From: Oscillospiraceae bacterium
GTDB lineage: Bacteria > Bacillota > Clostridia > Oscillospirales > Ruminococcaceae
Direction of reading: 5' to 3'
DNA: 11,404 bases
Assembly: GCA_003508605.1 (NCBI GenBank)
Contig: DNUB01000198.1
Span: 1-11,404 of the forward strand
In this document: positions 5,471 to 11,404 of the stretch, piece by piece
Numbering within the stretch: the first letter of the stretch is position 1
Layout of the letters: each line of letters opens with the position of its first letter
Notes under the pieces: generated by a model
Database searches by the model: none
What the model saw: the letters and a program-made list of their open reading frames with translations, nothing else
Told to the model about the DNA's origin: nothing
Position numbers and translations under genes: made by a program

Positions 5471-8368
5471 TTAATCCTCGCCTAATTTAAGTGCCTTGTT
5501 GATATTTATCTTCCTTATAATACTGCCTAAAACCAGGAATCCGCCCGCCAGCATAACCGCAATCAAAACATAAATCTTTATATAATCGCCTGCGGAAGCC
5601 GAAACGATAAAGGGCGGTATCTGCTGATCCACTCGGTACATATTCTGGAAAAGGGGTACGTAAATATCGCTGGTTATGCCGCCTATCACAAACGCCATCA
5701 GTATCGAGCTCATGGAAACCAAAATCTGCTCATAGCCTAACATCGCTATAATTTCCTTAAGCGACATACCCATTGCCCTTAAAATACCGAATTGAAGGGT
5801 ACGTCCCTTTATAGACAAAATCCAATAGATCAAAAATCCTATGACAGACATTATCATAGTTATGATAAAGCCCAATGTTAATCCGCCGTTTAAGCCCTGA
5901 AGAGAAGGATCGTTCTTTTCGGCAATCAGCATCTGCGTGCTGTCCTTAAAGGTTTCTATGGGAATATGCTGCTCCTTTATCTCTGCGTACAGGGTTTCCG
6001 ATTTTGCGTTATCCGCCAGCTTTACCCAGACGCTGTAAGGATTAAGATCACTGTTAGCGGCTATGTAGCTGTAATTCACTATGCAAAAATGCTTAGGAAC
6101 GCTGTTGGGGTTAATTCCCGGCCAATAGTCCACTATTGCCAGCACCGTTACGGGAAGCTTGTTTTGAGCGTTCATTGAAAGGTTTACCTCGTCGCCCATT
6201 TTCAGATTATAATCCTTAGCAAGGGAAGAAGAAATTATAACCCCTTCCGAATAACGGTTTAGAGCATTACAATAGTTCTGCCACTGAATAGGCAGCAAAT
6301 CGTCGCGAAACCATGCAGTTTTTGCAAAACCGATAGGCTCAATCGCCATCGCCTTGACTGCAGCCGTACCCTTTTTAGTATTCTGAGCGGAATTATTATC
6401 CTCACGGTCAGGTGCTCCGTCACTGTCCCAAGGCTTTTCCCCTCTGCCGCCGTTTTCTTCTCCCCCGTCTGCCGAGCGGGAGGAGCTGCCTGTATACAGC
6501 TTTGCATTATCGTCATAAAGCACCTTTGCGGCCGATTCAACTCCCGTAAGAGCTGCATATTTTGAAAAATCCGGCTCCTGATAAACCGTTTCGGTGGAAT
6601 CTCCCACAAGATATTCGGATTGCGGCCAATACTCTGTAATAACTATATCTGCGCCGTTTTGATAAAATATCATATCGCTTTTGTTGTTATTTATAGCTCT
6701 GGCGGTATTAGCCGAAAAAATGCCATAGGAAAAGGTCAAAATAAGAAACAGCATTAAAAACCTTTCCTTGCTGCCGCCTGCACAGGAAACAGAGGTAAGT
6801 GCCATATACTGGGCAGGAGTCCATAATACTCTTCCCACCATATAAATAAGCTTAAGAATGTACGGATAAACCCGTACAAAAAACAGTCCCAAGCCCAAAA
6901 TCAAGCAGGATGAAAAAACGAAAATCAAAGGATCGATCTGTCCCGTTGCTTCAAACGTTCCGTCACTGATAGCCTGATTGGTGAAATGAGTGTATAAAAA
7001 ATAGAATGTAACGGAAAGACCGATAAGTATTATATCTATGCCGCAAAGCTCCCAAAGGGCGGTTTTCTTGATTTTGGTTTTGCTTTGCTTGTATTCCACA
7101 ATAGTGAGCTTCGATGCGGGTATAATGGGTATCATTGTTGTTACAAAGAATACGAGAACCGCCGCCAGGGCGTAAATAAACGCCGTGACGGAAAGCTTTG
7201 CGGCTATGCCGGAACGGTTCACAAATTCCATAAAACCGTTGCTTACGCCCAAAAACTTACACAGCAGCAGCCCGATAAAGGGAGCGATTAACAAGGTAAT
7301 AAGACCCAACAGTGCCATTTCCATTGAATATATGGAGAAAATCTGAAACGGCTTTGCTCCTCTGGATTTTAACACCGCTATTTCGTTTCTTTCCCTCTCG
7401 ATGTTCAGCTGCGATACCATAAACAAATAAAAAGCAAGCATTATCATTGTGGGTATCTGAATCGCCCATAATATGGCGGTAAGAGAAGACGCCTTATCCA
7501 CATAGCTGCTTATGATATCCGCCGAGCCCATTTCAAATTTATATGCCTTCTCCGAATAATAGTCAAAATCGCTTTGTAAATTTTGGGAAATATTGCTTAT
7601 ATCATTCATATTTACCGAATGATAGTTAAGGTTATAGTTTACGCTTAAAGAAACAATGTTAATAAGCCCGCTGCTGATAAGCTTTTCCGAAAGGGAGAAG
7701 GGAATAAAAACGCTTCCCGCATAGTCGATAAGATTTTCCGACCAATAGCTGTCGTTCATATCCGACTGGGTGAAAAAGCCCGTGACGGTTATATAAAAGC
7801 TTTCCTGGCTGGTGTTTACGGGATTTATAAGATATTTGTTTCCGCTTACTATGCCCAACGCCTTTGCCGCTTCCTCGGTAACGATCACCTGATAGCTTCC
7901 GTCCTCCGCTATTCCGCTTTCGTCATACAGCTCCCCCTGAAAAACGTCAATGTGATCCTCGATTCCGCTCATAGCGGTAATACGCACACGTGAAGAGCTT
8001 GATTGCGCAGCATTTGAACCGTGAACCAAAAAAAGCAGGTTGTCCGAAACCACGGTTTTGCTGTTTTCAACGGGTATGCCTATTCTGTCGATACGGTCCT
8101 TAACCATTTTAGGCGTCTGATCAAGAACCGTAAGCTGGTTTTCCACCGTTACACCCAAAGGAAGCTCGGCGGAAACAATATATTTTCCGGGAAATGAGCC
8201 GCTTTGAAGCTGATACTCCTCCATTTCCTTTATAAGGACTCGCTGAAGAGAAGCGTCCATATATATAGGCACGGTGCTCATCATGCCCGCCGCCATTAAA
8301 AAACCCAAAATCAGACATAATACCATCCATTTGGTATTGCGCATTTTTCTTAATAGTACAGTAAACAA
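5471..8368 (-). CDS. Large FtsX-type ABC transporter permease
   Basis: A 965-aa integral membrane protein with two FtsX/MacB-type permease halves. One membrane segment (about 14-34) is followed by a large extracellular domain (35-295). The first FtsX core has segments near 296-320, 348-372 and 393-415, with the coupling loop RERNEIAVLKSRGAK. Segments near 443-460, 480-500 and 535-553 lead into a second extracellular domain. The last core (830-852, 885-905, 930-950) has GRTLQFGILRAMGMS. The second extracellular domain carries a hydrophilic, Gly/Ser/Asp/Glu-rich stretch (about 627-667) that looks like a disordered insert. The start is TTG at 8368, with AAGGGG about 8 nt upstream; it gives the usual short basic N-terminus (MFTVLLRKMRNTKW) before the first helix, whereas ATG at residue 9 would trim it. 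It lies 59 nt after the adaptor gene, so the two form an operon. A separate ATPase is required and is not present here. The cargo (peptide, lipid or drug) is unknown. Confidence 0.88.
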   Translation of the reverse strand: MFTVLLRKMRNTKWMVLCLILGFLMAAGMMSTVPIYMDASLQRVLIKEMEEYQLQSGSFPGKYIVSAELPLGVTVENQLTVLDQTPKMVKDRIDRIGIPVENSKTVVSDNLLFLVHGSNAAQSSSSRVRITAMSGIEDHIDVFQGELYDESGIAEDGSYQVIVTEEAAKALGIVSGNKYLINPVNTSQESFYITVTGFFTQSDMNDSYWSENLIDYAGSVFIPFSLSEKLISSGLINIVSLSVNYNLNYHSVNMNDISNISQNLQSDFDYYSEKAYKFEMGSADIISSYVDKASSLTAILWAIQIPTMIMLAFYLFMVSQLNIERERNEIAVLKSRGAKPFQIFSIYSMEMALLGLITLLIAPFIGLLLCKFLGVSNGFMEFVNRSGIAAKLSVTAFIYALAAVLVFFVTTMIPIIPASKLTIVEYKQSKTKIKKTALWELCGIDIILIGLSVTFYFLYTHFTNQAISDGTFEATGQIDPLIFVFSSCLILGLGLFFVRVYPYILKLIYMVGRVLWTPAQYMALTSVSCAGGSKERFLMLFLILTFSYGIFSANTARAINNNKSDMIFYQNGADIVITEYWPQSEYLVGDSTETVYQEPDFSKYAALTGVESAAKVLYDDNAKLYTGSSSRSADGGEENGGRGEKPWDSDGAPDREDNNSAQNTKKGTAAVKAMAIEPIGFAKTAWFRDDLLPIQWQNYCNALNRYSEGVIISSSLAKDYNLKMGDEVNLSMNAQNKLPVTVLAIVDYWPGINPNSVPKHFCIVNYSYIAANSDLNPYSVWVKLADNAKSETLYAEIKEQHIPIETFKDSTQMLIAEKNDPSLQGLNGGLTLGFIITMIMSVIGFLIYWILSIKGRTLQFGILRAMGMSLKEIIAMLGYEQILVSMSSILMAFVIGGITSDIYVPLFQNMYRVDQQIPPFIVSASAGDYIKIYVLIAVMLAGGFLVLGSIIRKININKALKLGED

Positions 8369-8427
8369 AGGCTTGCCCCTTCCCTGTCATGGAGCTTTTC
8401 GGTGAACCTGCTCCGGCTTTCGTATTT

Positions 8428-9405
8428 TTATCTTGATATCACCTTATCGCCCTCGGAAAGTCCCGAAAGCACCTCGATTTCCACAGCGTTGCTTACCCCC
8501 GTGGTGATATCGACCTCTGTCTTTTCGTCATTTTTTAAGATCTGAACATATTGCCTGTCGCCGTCGGTTTTTATTACATATTTGGGGATCACCAAGGTAT
8601 TGAGCGAGCTTGCCTTTACCTTTTTTATATTCCCGATAGAGCCTAAACAGCCAAAACCGGGGCTTTCCTTTGTAAACTCAACAAAAACTGCGTCGCTGAA
8701 GCCGTCGCCCTCCTCCAGCTCCTCCTTCGGAGTGCGCACAACAACGCCCTCATATATATCTCCGTTTACCTCGACAGTAACGGGGTCGTCTGCGGAAAAT
8801 CCTCCCGAGCCGGTCACCTCCGCCCTTACGCAAAGCTTATCGGGATCGATTATCTTTACGAGAACGTCGTAAGGATCTACCATATCGCCGGGATTTAAGG
8901 TTTTAACAAAGGAAACCTGTCCCGATACGGGAGCGTAAATCCTTCCTCCGTCATACTGATCCTGATAGGATTCAAGCGTACTTTGCTCAATATCGAGCTG
9001 AAGCTTGTCTACGGCTGAATGTGAGTTATTGTAATTAAGCTGTGCCAGCTCTACCTTTTTCTGCTGTACCTTAAGCTGATATTCGATAGTGCCGTTGTTC
9101 ATTTCGGCAACAAGCTGCCCCTCCTCAACAAAATCTCCGGGATTTACATAAATGTTTTTAAGCTGTCCCGAATATTTGTTAAAATAACAGTCCGTTTCAC
9201 TGGCGGAAATAACGTAGCCGCTTTGAATAACAGCACTTTCAATATCCTTTCTGCCAACTGTGTATGTTGAATACACCACCTTCTCCACATCAAGAGTGGG
9301 AGGCTCCAGCACAGGCTCCTCGTTAGGGAAAAAGTAACAGCCGGAAAAGCTGAGCGCAGCCGCCAAAACAAAAGGCATAAGTATTTTTTTCTGAATTTTA
9401 TTCAT
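8428..9405 (-). CDS. MacA/HlyD-type lipoprotein adaptor of an ABC efflux system
   Basis: A 325-aa membrane-fusion protein expected to sit outside the membrane and work with the FtsX permease encoded 59 nt downstream. A basic, hydrophobic signal (residues 1-22) ends in SFSG-C23, a plausible lipobox though Phe replaces the usual Leu at -3. A lipoyl-like half domain (about 70-104, SGQLKNIYVNPGDFVEEGQLV) leads to a short coiled-coil hairpin (105-150) and the second lipoyl half (APVSGQVSFVKTLNPGDMV, 158-176). A beta-barrel domain and a C-terminal membrane-proximal domain (VIPKYVIKTDG to LSGLSEGDKVIS) follow. The hairpin is short, as in Gram-positive adaptors that need not reach an outer-membrane channel. 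ATG at 9405 has GGGGA about 7-8 nt upstream. Two overlapping promoters lie about 200 nt upstream, leaving a long leader. Confidence 0.88.
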   Translation of the reverse strand: MNKIQKKILMPFVLAAALSFSGCYFFPNEEPVLEPPTLDVEKVVYSTYTVGRKDIESAVIQSGYVISASETDCYFNKYSGQLKNIYVNPGDFVEEGQLVAEMNNGTIEYQLKVQQKKVELAQLNYNNSHSAVDKLQLDIEQSTLESYQDQYDGGRIYAPVSGQVSFVKTLNPGDMVDPYDVLVKIIDPDKLCVRAEVTGSGGFSADDPVTVEVNGDIYEGVVVRTPKEELEEGDGFSDAVFVEFTKESPGFGCLGSIGNIKKVKASSLNTLVIPKYVIKTDGDRQYVQILKNDEKTEVDITTGVSNAVEIEVLSGLSEGDKVISR

Positions 9406-9454
9406 ATATCATTCCCCGGTTTCTTAGTGTGAGCAATCGATTACATCAGGTCTC

Positions 9455-9601
9455 CTCTAAAACTCGGTCTTAAGGGCAAAAACAAGCGGATAGCGCCGTA
9501 TTCAGGAAAAGCCGGCAAAGCAAGGCCGTATGCCCTGCCTTAAGGTTTGACAAAGCAGAGCCTGAGCTCCGTACGTCTTTGCATAAGTAAGGTTTTTAGA
9601 G
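9455..9601 (-). ncRNA. Candidate structured 5' leader of the efflux operon
   Basis: In the leftward transcript CTCTAAAA (complement of 9594-9601) can pair perfectly with TTTTAGAG (complement of 9455-9462), closing a region of about 130 nt. Inside it, CTTAA...GGGCA (9531-9544) can pair with TGCCCTTAAG (9469-9478), leaving a 4-nt bulge. A further hairpin GCAAAG...GAGC/GCTC...CTTTGT lies near the 5' end. The element covers most of the roughly 200-nt leader before the adaptor gene. I do not recognise it as a known riboswitch. Pairing was found by eye only. Confidence 0.35.
9459..9563 (-). repeat. Intergenic repeat, copy B, in the efflux-operon leader
   Basis: This is the counterpart of 5322-5415, in the same orientation, and ends 53 nt before the adaptor start. 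The terminal block here reads AAGAC-CGA-GTTTT, in which a G-U pair replaces an A-U pair of copy A, so the small stem is preserved in RNA. The middle is about 10 nt longer than in copy A. Confidence 0.5.
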
Positions 9602-9610
9602 ATGCCCATT

Positions 9611-9649
9611 ATTATACTACATTTTAGCACATATTTCACTTTTTTTCAA
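9611..9649 (-). promoter_or_regulatory. Two overlapping promoters for the efflux operon
   Basis: Promoter 1 in the leftward reading is TTGAAA (9644-9649), 17 nt, TAAAAT (9621-9626), with an extended TG before the -10. Promoter 2 is shifted 10 bp downstream: GTGAAA (9634-9639), 17 nt, TATAAT (9611-9616). Both predict starts about 200 nt before the adaptor ATG. Promoter 1 has the same spacing as the 3142-3170 promoter and shares its TATTGAAAAA start. Confidence 0.75.
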
Positions 9650-9665
9650 TAGCTATTGAGCTATT
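9648..9665. promoter_or_regulatory. 18-bp dyad, likely operator, at the efflux promoter
   Basis: AATAGCT-ATTG-AGCTATT is a perfect 7-bp inverted repeat with a 4-bp spacer. It overlaps the end of the -35 box of promoter 1 by two bases and extends upstream. That size and position fit a homodimeric regulator of the efflux operon. No regulator gene lies in the window. Confidence 0.5.
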
Positions 9666-9737
9666 TTTAAAGGCGTACCGTAAATTTTTAGAGCTTTGGC
9701 TTGTATTCGTTAGGGCGGATATATATTCGAGAAGCTC

Positions 9738-9776
9738 TGTCACCGATTTGTAACAAACTTGTAACGGTTTTGTAAT
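9738..9776 (+). promoter_or_regulatory. Tandem WalR-type binding sites upstream of the lipoprotein promoter
   Basis: TGTAAC (9749-9754), TGTAAC (9760-9765) and TGTAAT (9771-9776) are separated by exactly 5 nt each. This fits the WalR/YycF consensus TGTWAH-N5-TGTWAH described in Bacillus and Staphylococcus. A fourth, one-mismatch unit TGTCAC lies at 9738-9743 in the same 11-bp phase. The last unit abuts the -35 box, as for activation by an OmpR/PhoB-family regulator. A PhoP box is the main alternative, because that family also uses 11-bp direct repeats. Confidence 0.65.
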
Positions 9777-9804
9777 TGACTTTTAAATTTGCGGCGAATA
9801 TAAT
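9776..9804 (+). promoter_or_regulatory. Near-consensus promoter of the lipoprotein-sfsA unit
   Basis: TTGACT (9776-9781), a 17-nt spacer and TATAAT (9799-9804) match sigma-A consensus at 11 of 12 positions. Transcription should start near 9811, giving a leader of about 90 nt before the ATG at 9902. Confidence 0.9.
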
Positions 9805-9850
9805 TAAAGAAGATAAAGCCGCTGTGCTTTGTCCTCGACAGCAAAATCGA

Positions 9851-9875
9851 GAACCCGTTTGCGCAAAAACGGTTC
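9851..9875 (+). promoter_or_regulatory. Leader hairpin upstream of the lipoprotein ribosome binding site
   Basis: GAACC(C)GTTT and AAACGGTTC pair over 9 bp with one bulged C and a GCGCAA loop. The hairpin ends 12 nt before AAGGAG (9888-9893). A weaker CTCGA/TCGAG pairing precedes it. It could stabilise the mRNA or tune translation. It has no T tract and is not a terminator. Confidence 0.45.
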
Positions 9876-9901
9876 AACGTCACATAAAAGGAGTGTTTAT
9901 T

Positions 9902-10618
9902 ATGAAAAACATCAAATTAAAAGCAGCCGTCTTATCGTCAGTTATGGTATTGGCATTATCCGTTACAGCCTGCAATAAAGACGGCGGGGGAGAAGGTACG
10001 GGTACAACAGATCGGCAAAGCGCAGCGCCCATGGGTACGGTTGAGCCGGTAAATACCGAGGACAACAGTCTGACCGTTCCCGAAAACAGTACCGAAAAAA
10101 CGAATCCGCCCGAGGAATCGGCTGCAACAAATACCGAGCCTGCCCCCTCGGAAACCGAGCTTACTCAAAAGCAGGAAACGGAGCCTATAGTAACCACTAC
10201 GCCTCCTCCCGCCGAAATAAGCCCCGTAGAGCCTCCCCCGGAAACGGCGAACAAGGCTTCACAAATAGCTGCGGCACAGGTGGGAAAAATGTTTAAGTTA
10301 GGCGGAGCTTCTCCCGAGCAGGGCTTCGACAATTCGGGAATAGTATACTATGCGCTTACGCAAAGCGGCATAAAATGCCCCCGCACCGCCCCCGAAATGT
10401 CAAAGATAGGAGAGAAAAAAACCGCCGATAAGCTTCAAGCGGGAGACATCGCCTTCTTTAATATGGACAATGCGGAAAAAACCCTTTTTGTCGCTCTCTA
10501 CATAGGCGAGGGAAAGGCGGTAATAAGCACCGATGAGGATCAGCCCGTAAAAATCGTCGATATTAACTCCGTTTGGTATAAAAACGCCTTTGCTTACGGA
10601 ATTTCTCCTCAGGCTTAA
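9902..10618 (+). CDS. Lipoprotein with inactive NlpC/P60-like domain
   Basis: A 238-aa predicted lipoprotein. The signal MKNIKLKAAVLSSVMVLALS ends in lipobox VTA-C24. A Pro/Thr/Glu-rich linker (about 25-115) would carry the C-terminal domain away from the membrane. That domain (about 118-236) has the NlpC/P60 pattern: VGKMFKLGG, GFDNSGIVYYAL, a PRTA segment after GIKC, LQAGDIAFF and LFVALYIGEGKAV. The catalytic Cys of DCSG is Asn144, the His of HVGIYIG is replaced by Phe196, and the third polar residue falls in VIST with no His. It should bind rather than cut peptidoglycan stem peptides. A start at TTG 9776 is rejected because that codon is the promoter -35 box; ATG 9902 has AAGGAG 8 nt upstream. 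sfsA follows after 7 nt. WalR-type sites suggest control with cell-wall metabolism. Confidence 0.82.
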   Translation: MKNIKLKAAVLSSVMVLALSVTACNKDGGGEGTGTTDRQSAAPMGTVEPVNTEDNSLTVPENSTEKTNPPEESAATNTEPAPSETELTQKQETEPIVTTTPPPAEISPVEPPPETANKASQIAAAQVGKMFKLGGASPEQGFDNSGIVYYALTQSGIKCPRTAPEMSKIGEKKTADKLQAGDIAFFNMDNAEKTLFVALYIGEGKAVISTDEDQPVKIVDINSVWYKNAFAYGISPQA

Positions 10619-10625
10619 TATTTTT

Positions 10626-11300
10626 ATGAAGTATGACGTTATAGTAAAGGGAAAATTTATCGACCGACCCAACAGGTTTATTGCCAATGTGGAAATAAAC
10701 GGAAAAAGCGAGGTTTGTCATGTCAAAAATACGGGGCGGTGCAAAGAGCTGCTTGTTAAAGGAGCCGCCGTTTATTTAGCGGTAAGCGGAAATCCCGACA
10801 GAAAAACAAAATATGACTTGGTGGCGGTAAAAAAAGGAGAAATTCTGATAAATATGGACAGCTCCGCACCCAACAAGGCCGCCGCTGAGTATTTGAGAAA
10901 GCATTTCGGAAAAGACGCCCTGATAAAGCCAGAAAAGGTCTACGGACAGTCAAGGATTGACTTTTATGCGGAAACAAAGGGCGAAAAGCACCTTATTGAG
11001 GTCAAGGGCGTTACTTTGGAGGAAAACGGCAGCGCACTTTTCCCCGACGCTCCCACCGAACGAGGCGTTAAGCACATTTACGAGCTTTGCAATGCGGCGG
11101 CCGAGGGTTATAAGGCGTGCATACTGTTTGTGATTCAAATGAAGGGCGTTAAGGATTTTTCACCTAACGATAAGACCCACAAGGCTTTTGGCGACGCCCT
11201 CAGATATGCAAAGGGGCAGGGGGTTCGGATCAAGGCGGTGGACTGTGTTGTCACGCCGCAAAGCATGGTTATTGACAGCGGAGTCGAGATCAAGCTCTGA
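10626..11300 (+). CDS. sfsA: SfsA, sugar fermentation stimulation protein homologue
   Basis: A 224-aa member of the SfsA family, whose molecular role is unsettled; E. coli SfsA binds DNA and affects maltose metabolism. Family blocks are all present: FIDRPNRF (11-18), HVKNTGRCKELL (32-43), NMDSSAPN (76-83) and FPDAPTERGVKH (139-150). The C-terminal half has a PD-(D/E)xK nuclease-like core, RIDF (D112) followed by IEVKG (E125-V-K127). ATG at 10626 puts the first block at the usual distance; TTG at 10590 would lie inside the upstream gene and add atypical residues. It starts 7 nt after the lipoprotein stop, with only AGG about 12 nt upstream, so translation probably depends on coupling to the upstream gene. 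The length is normal for the family. Confidence 0.93.
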   Translation: MKYDVIVKGKFIDRPNRFIANVEINGKSEVCHVKNTGRCKELLVKGAAVYLAVSGNPDRKTKYDLVAVKKGEILINMDSSAPNKAAAEYLRKHFGKDALIKPEKVYGQSRIDFYAETKGEKHLIEVKGVTLEENGSALFPDAPTERGVKHIYELCNAAAEGYKACILFVIQMKGVKDFSPNDKTHKAFGDALRYAKGQGVRIKAVDCVVTPQSMVIDSGVEIKL

Positions 11301-11404
11301 TATGTTTTTTCGGCGGGAGACTCGATTCCCTGCTGAAGGACTGAATGAAACCCGCCGCCTAATGAGACTATGCCTTTTCCTTATGGCAAAAGGCGGGGGA
11401 CATC
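11301..11404 (+). other. Region after sfsA with two hairpins
   Basis: A T6 run (11305-11310) precedes a hairpin in which CGGC-GGGA (11311-11318) pairs with TCCC-t-GCTG (11327-11335, one bulge). A second element, GCCTTTT (11372-11378) with AAAAGGC (11388-11394), could alternatively fold as TGCC/GGCA (11371-11374 with 11385-11388) or extend to CCGCCT/AGGCGG (11355-11360 with 11391-11396). No T tract follows within the window, so I cannot call an intrinsic terminator. No coding region is seen. Confidence 0.4.

Larger units (their letters stand above)
9406..9901. other. Divergent control region between efflux operon and lipoprotein gene
   Basis: This 496-nt stretch has no credible gene. From left to right it holds the adaptor ribosome binding site, a structured leader with a repeat copy (9455-9601), two leftward promoters (9611-9649) and an 18-bp dyad (9648-9665). 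An AT-rich spacer follows, then tandem 11-bp direct repeats (9738-9776), a rightward promoter (9776-9804) and a 5' leader with a hairpin (9851-9875). The leader ends in AAGGAG before the ATG at 9902. Confidence 0.8.

Noticed and set aside
9748..9776. Short direct repeats as a CRISPR or iteron array
   Set aside because: Units are only 6-7 bp at 11-bp spacing next to a promoter, which fits a response-regulator site. No cas or rep gene is present.
9776..9901. Upstream TTG start that would lengthen the lipoprotein by 42 residues
   Set aside because: The codon lies in the -35 box of a near-consensus promoter, and the extension would destroy the lipoprotein signal. ATG 9902 has a good ribosome binding site.

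Overview
The window looks like chromosomal DNA of a low-to-mid GC Gram-positive anaerobe of the Clostridia, plausibly an Oscillospiraceae/Ruminococcaceae relative. This is inferred from strong purine-rich Shine-Dalgarno sites, TTG starts, sigma-A-type promoters, lipoprotein signals, a CE2-type esterase and an unfused ABC efflux arrangement. No rRNA, tRNA, transposase, phage gene or CRISPR array is visible.

Left part (1-3180, minus strand). A promoter at 3142-3170 drives a protein with a small GSL-x2-WL N-terminal domain followed by a long Ser-Phe heptapeptide repeat (2157-3032). An 18-nt gap separates it from a glycosyltransferase-like protein with a DxD motif (1305-2138), and a cytoplasmic CE2-type SGNH deacetylase (118-1185) follows. 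A hairpin terminator at 62-90 closes the unit. The repeat protein plus glycosyltransferase pair is the best candidate for an undescribed system here.

Middle (3178-9405, minus strand). There is a CCA-tRNA-nucleotidyltransferase homologue in which several signature residues are replaced, then a TtcA-type tRNA thiolase. Further upstream lie a 965-aa FtsX-type ABC permease and a MacA/HlyD-type lipoprotein adaptor. The adaptor and permease form a two-gene efflux operon with no ATPase gene in the window. Similar intergenic repeats, probably transcribed as RNA leaders, lie upstream of ttcA and of the adaptor gene.

Right part (9406-11404). A 496-nt divergent control region carries two overlapping promoters and an 18-bp dyad for the efflux operon. 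For the rightward unit it carries three TGTAAC/T half sites at exact 11-bp spacing, matching the WalR (YycF) consensus, next to a near-consensus promoter. The rightward genes are a lipoprotein with an NlpC/P60 domain lacking the catalytic Cys and His, followed 7 nt later by sfsA. Cell-wall-type control of a dead wall-hydrolase fold is the second notable system.
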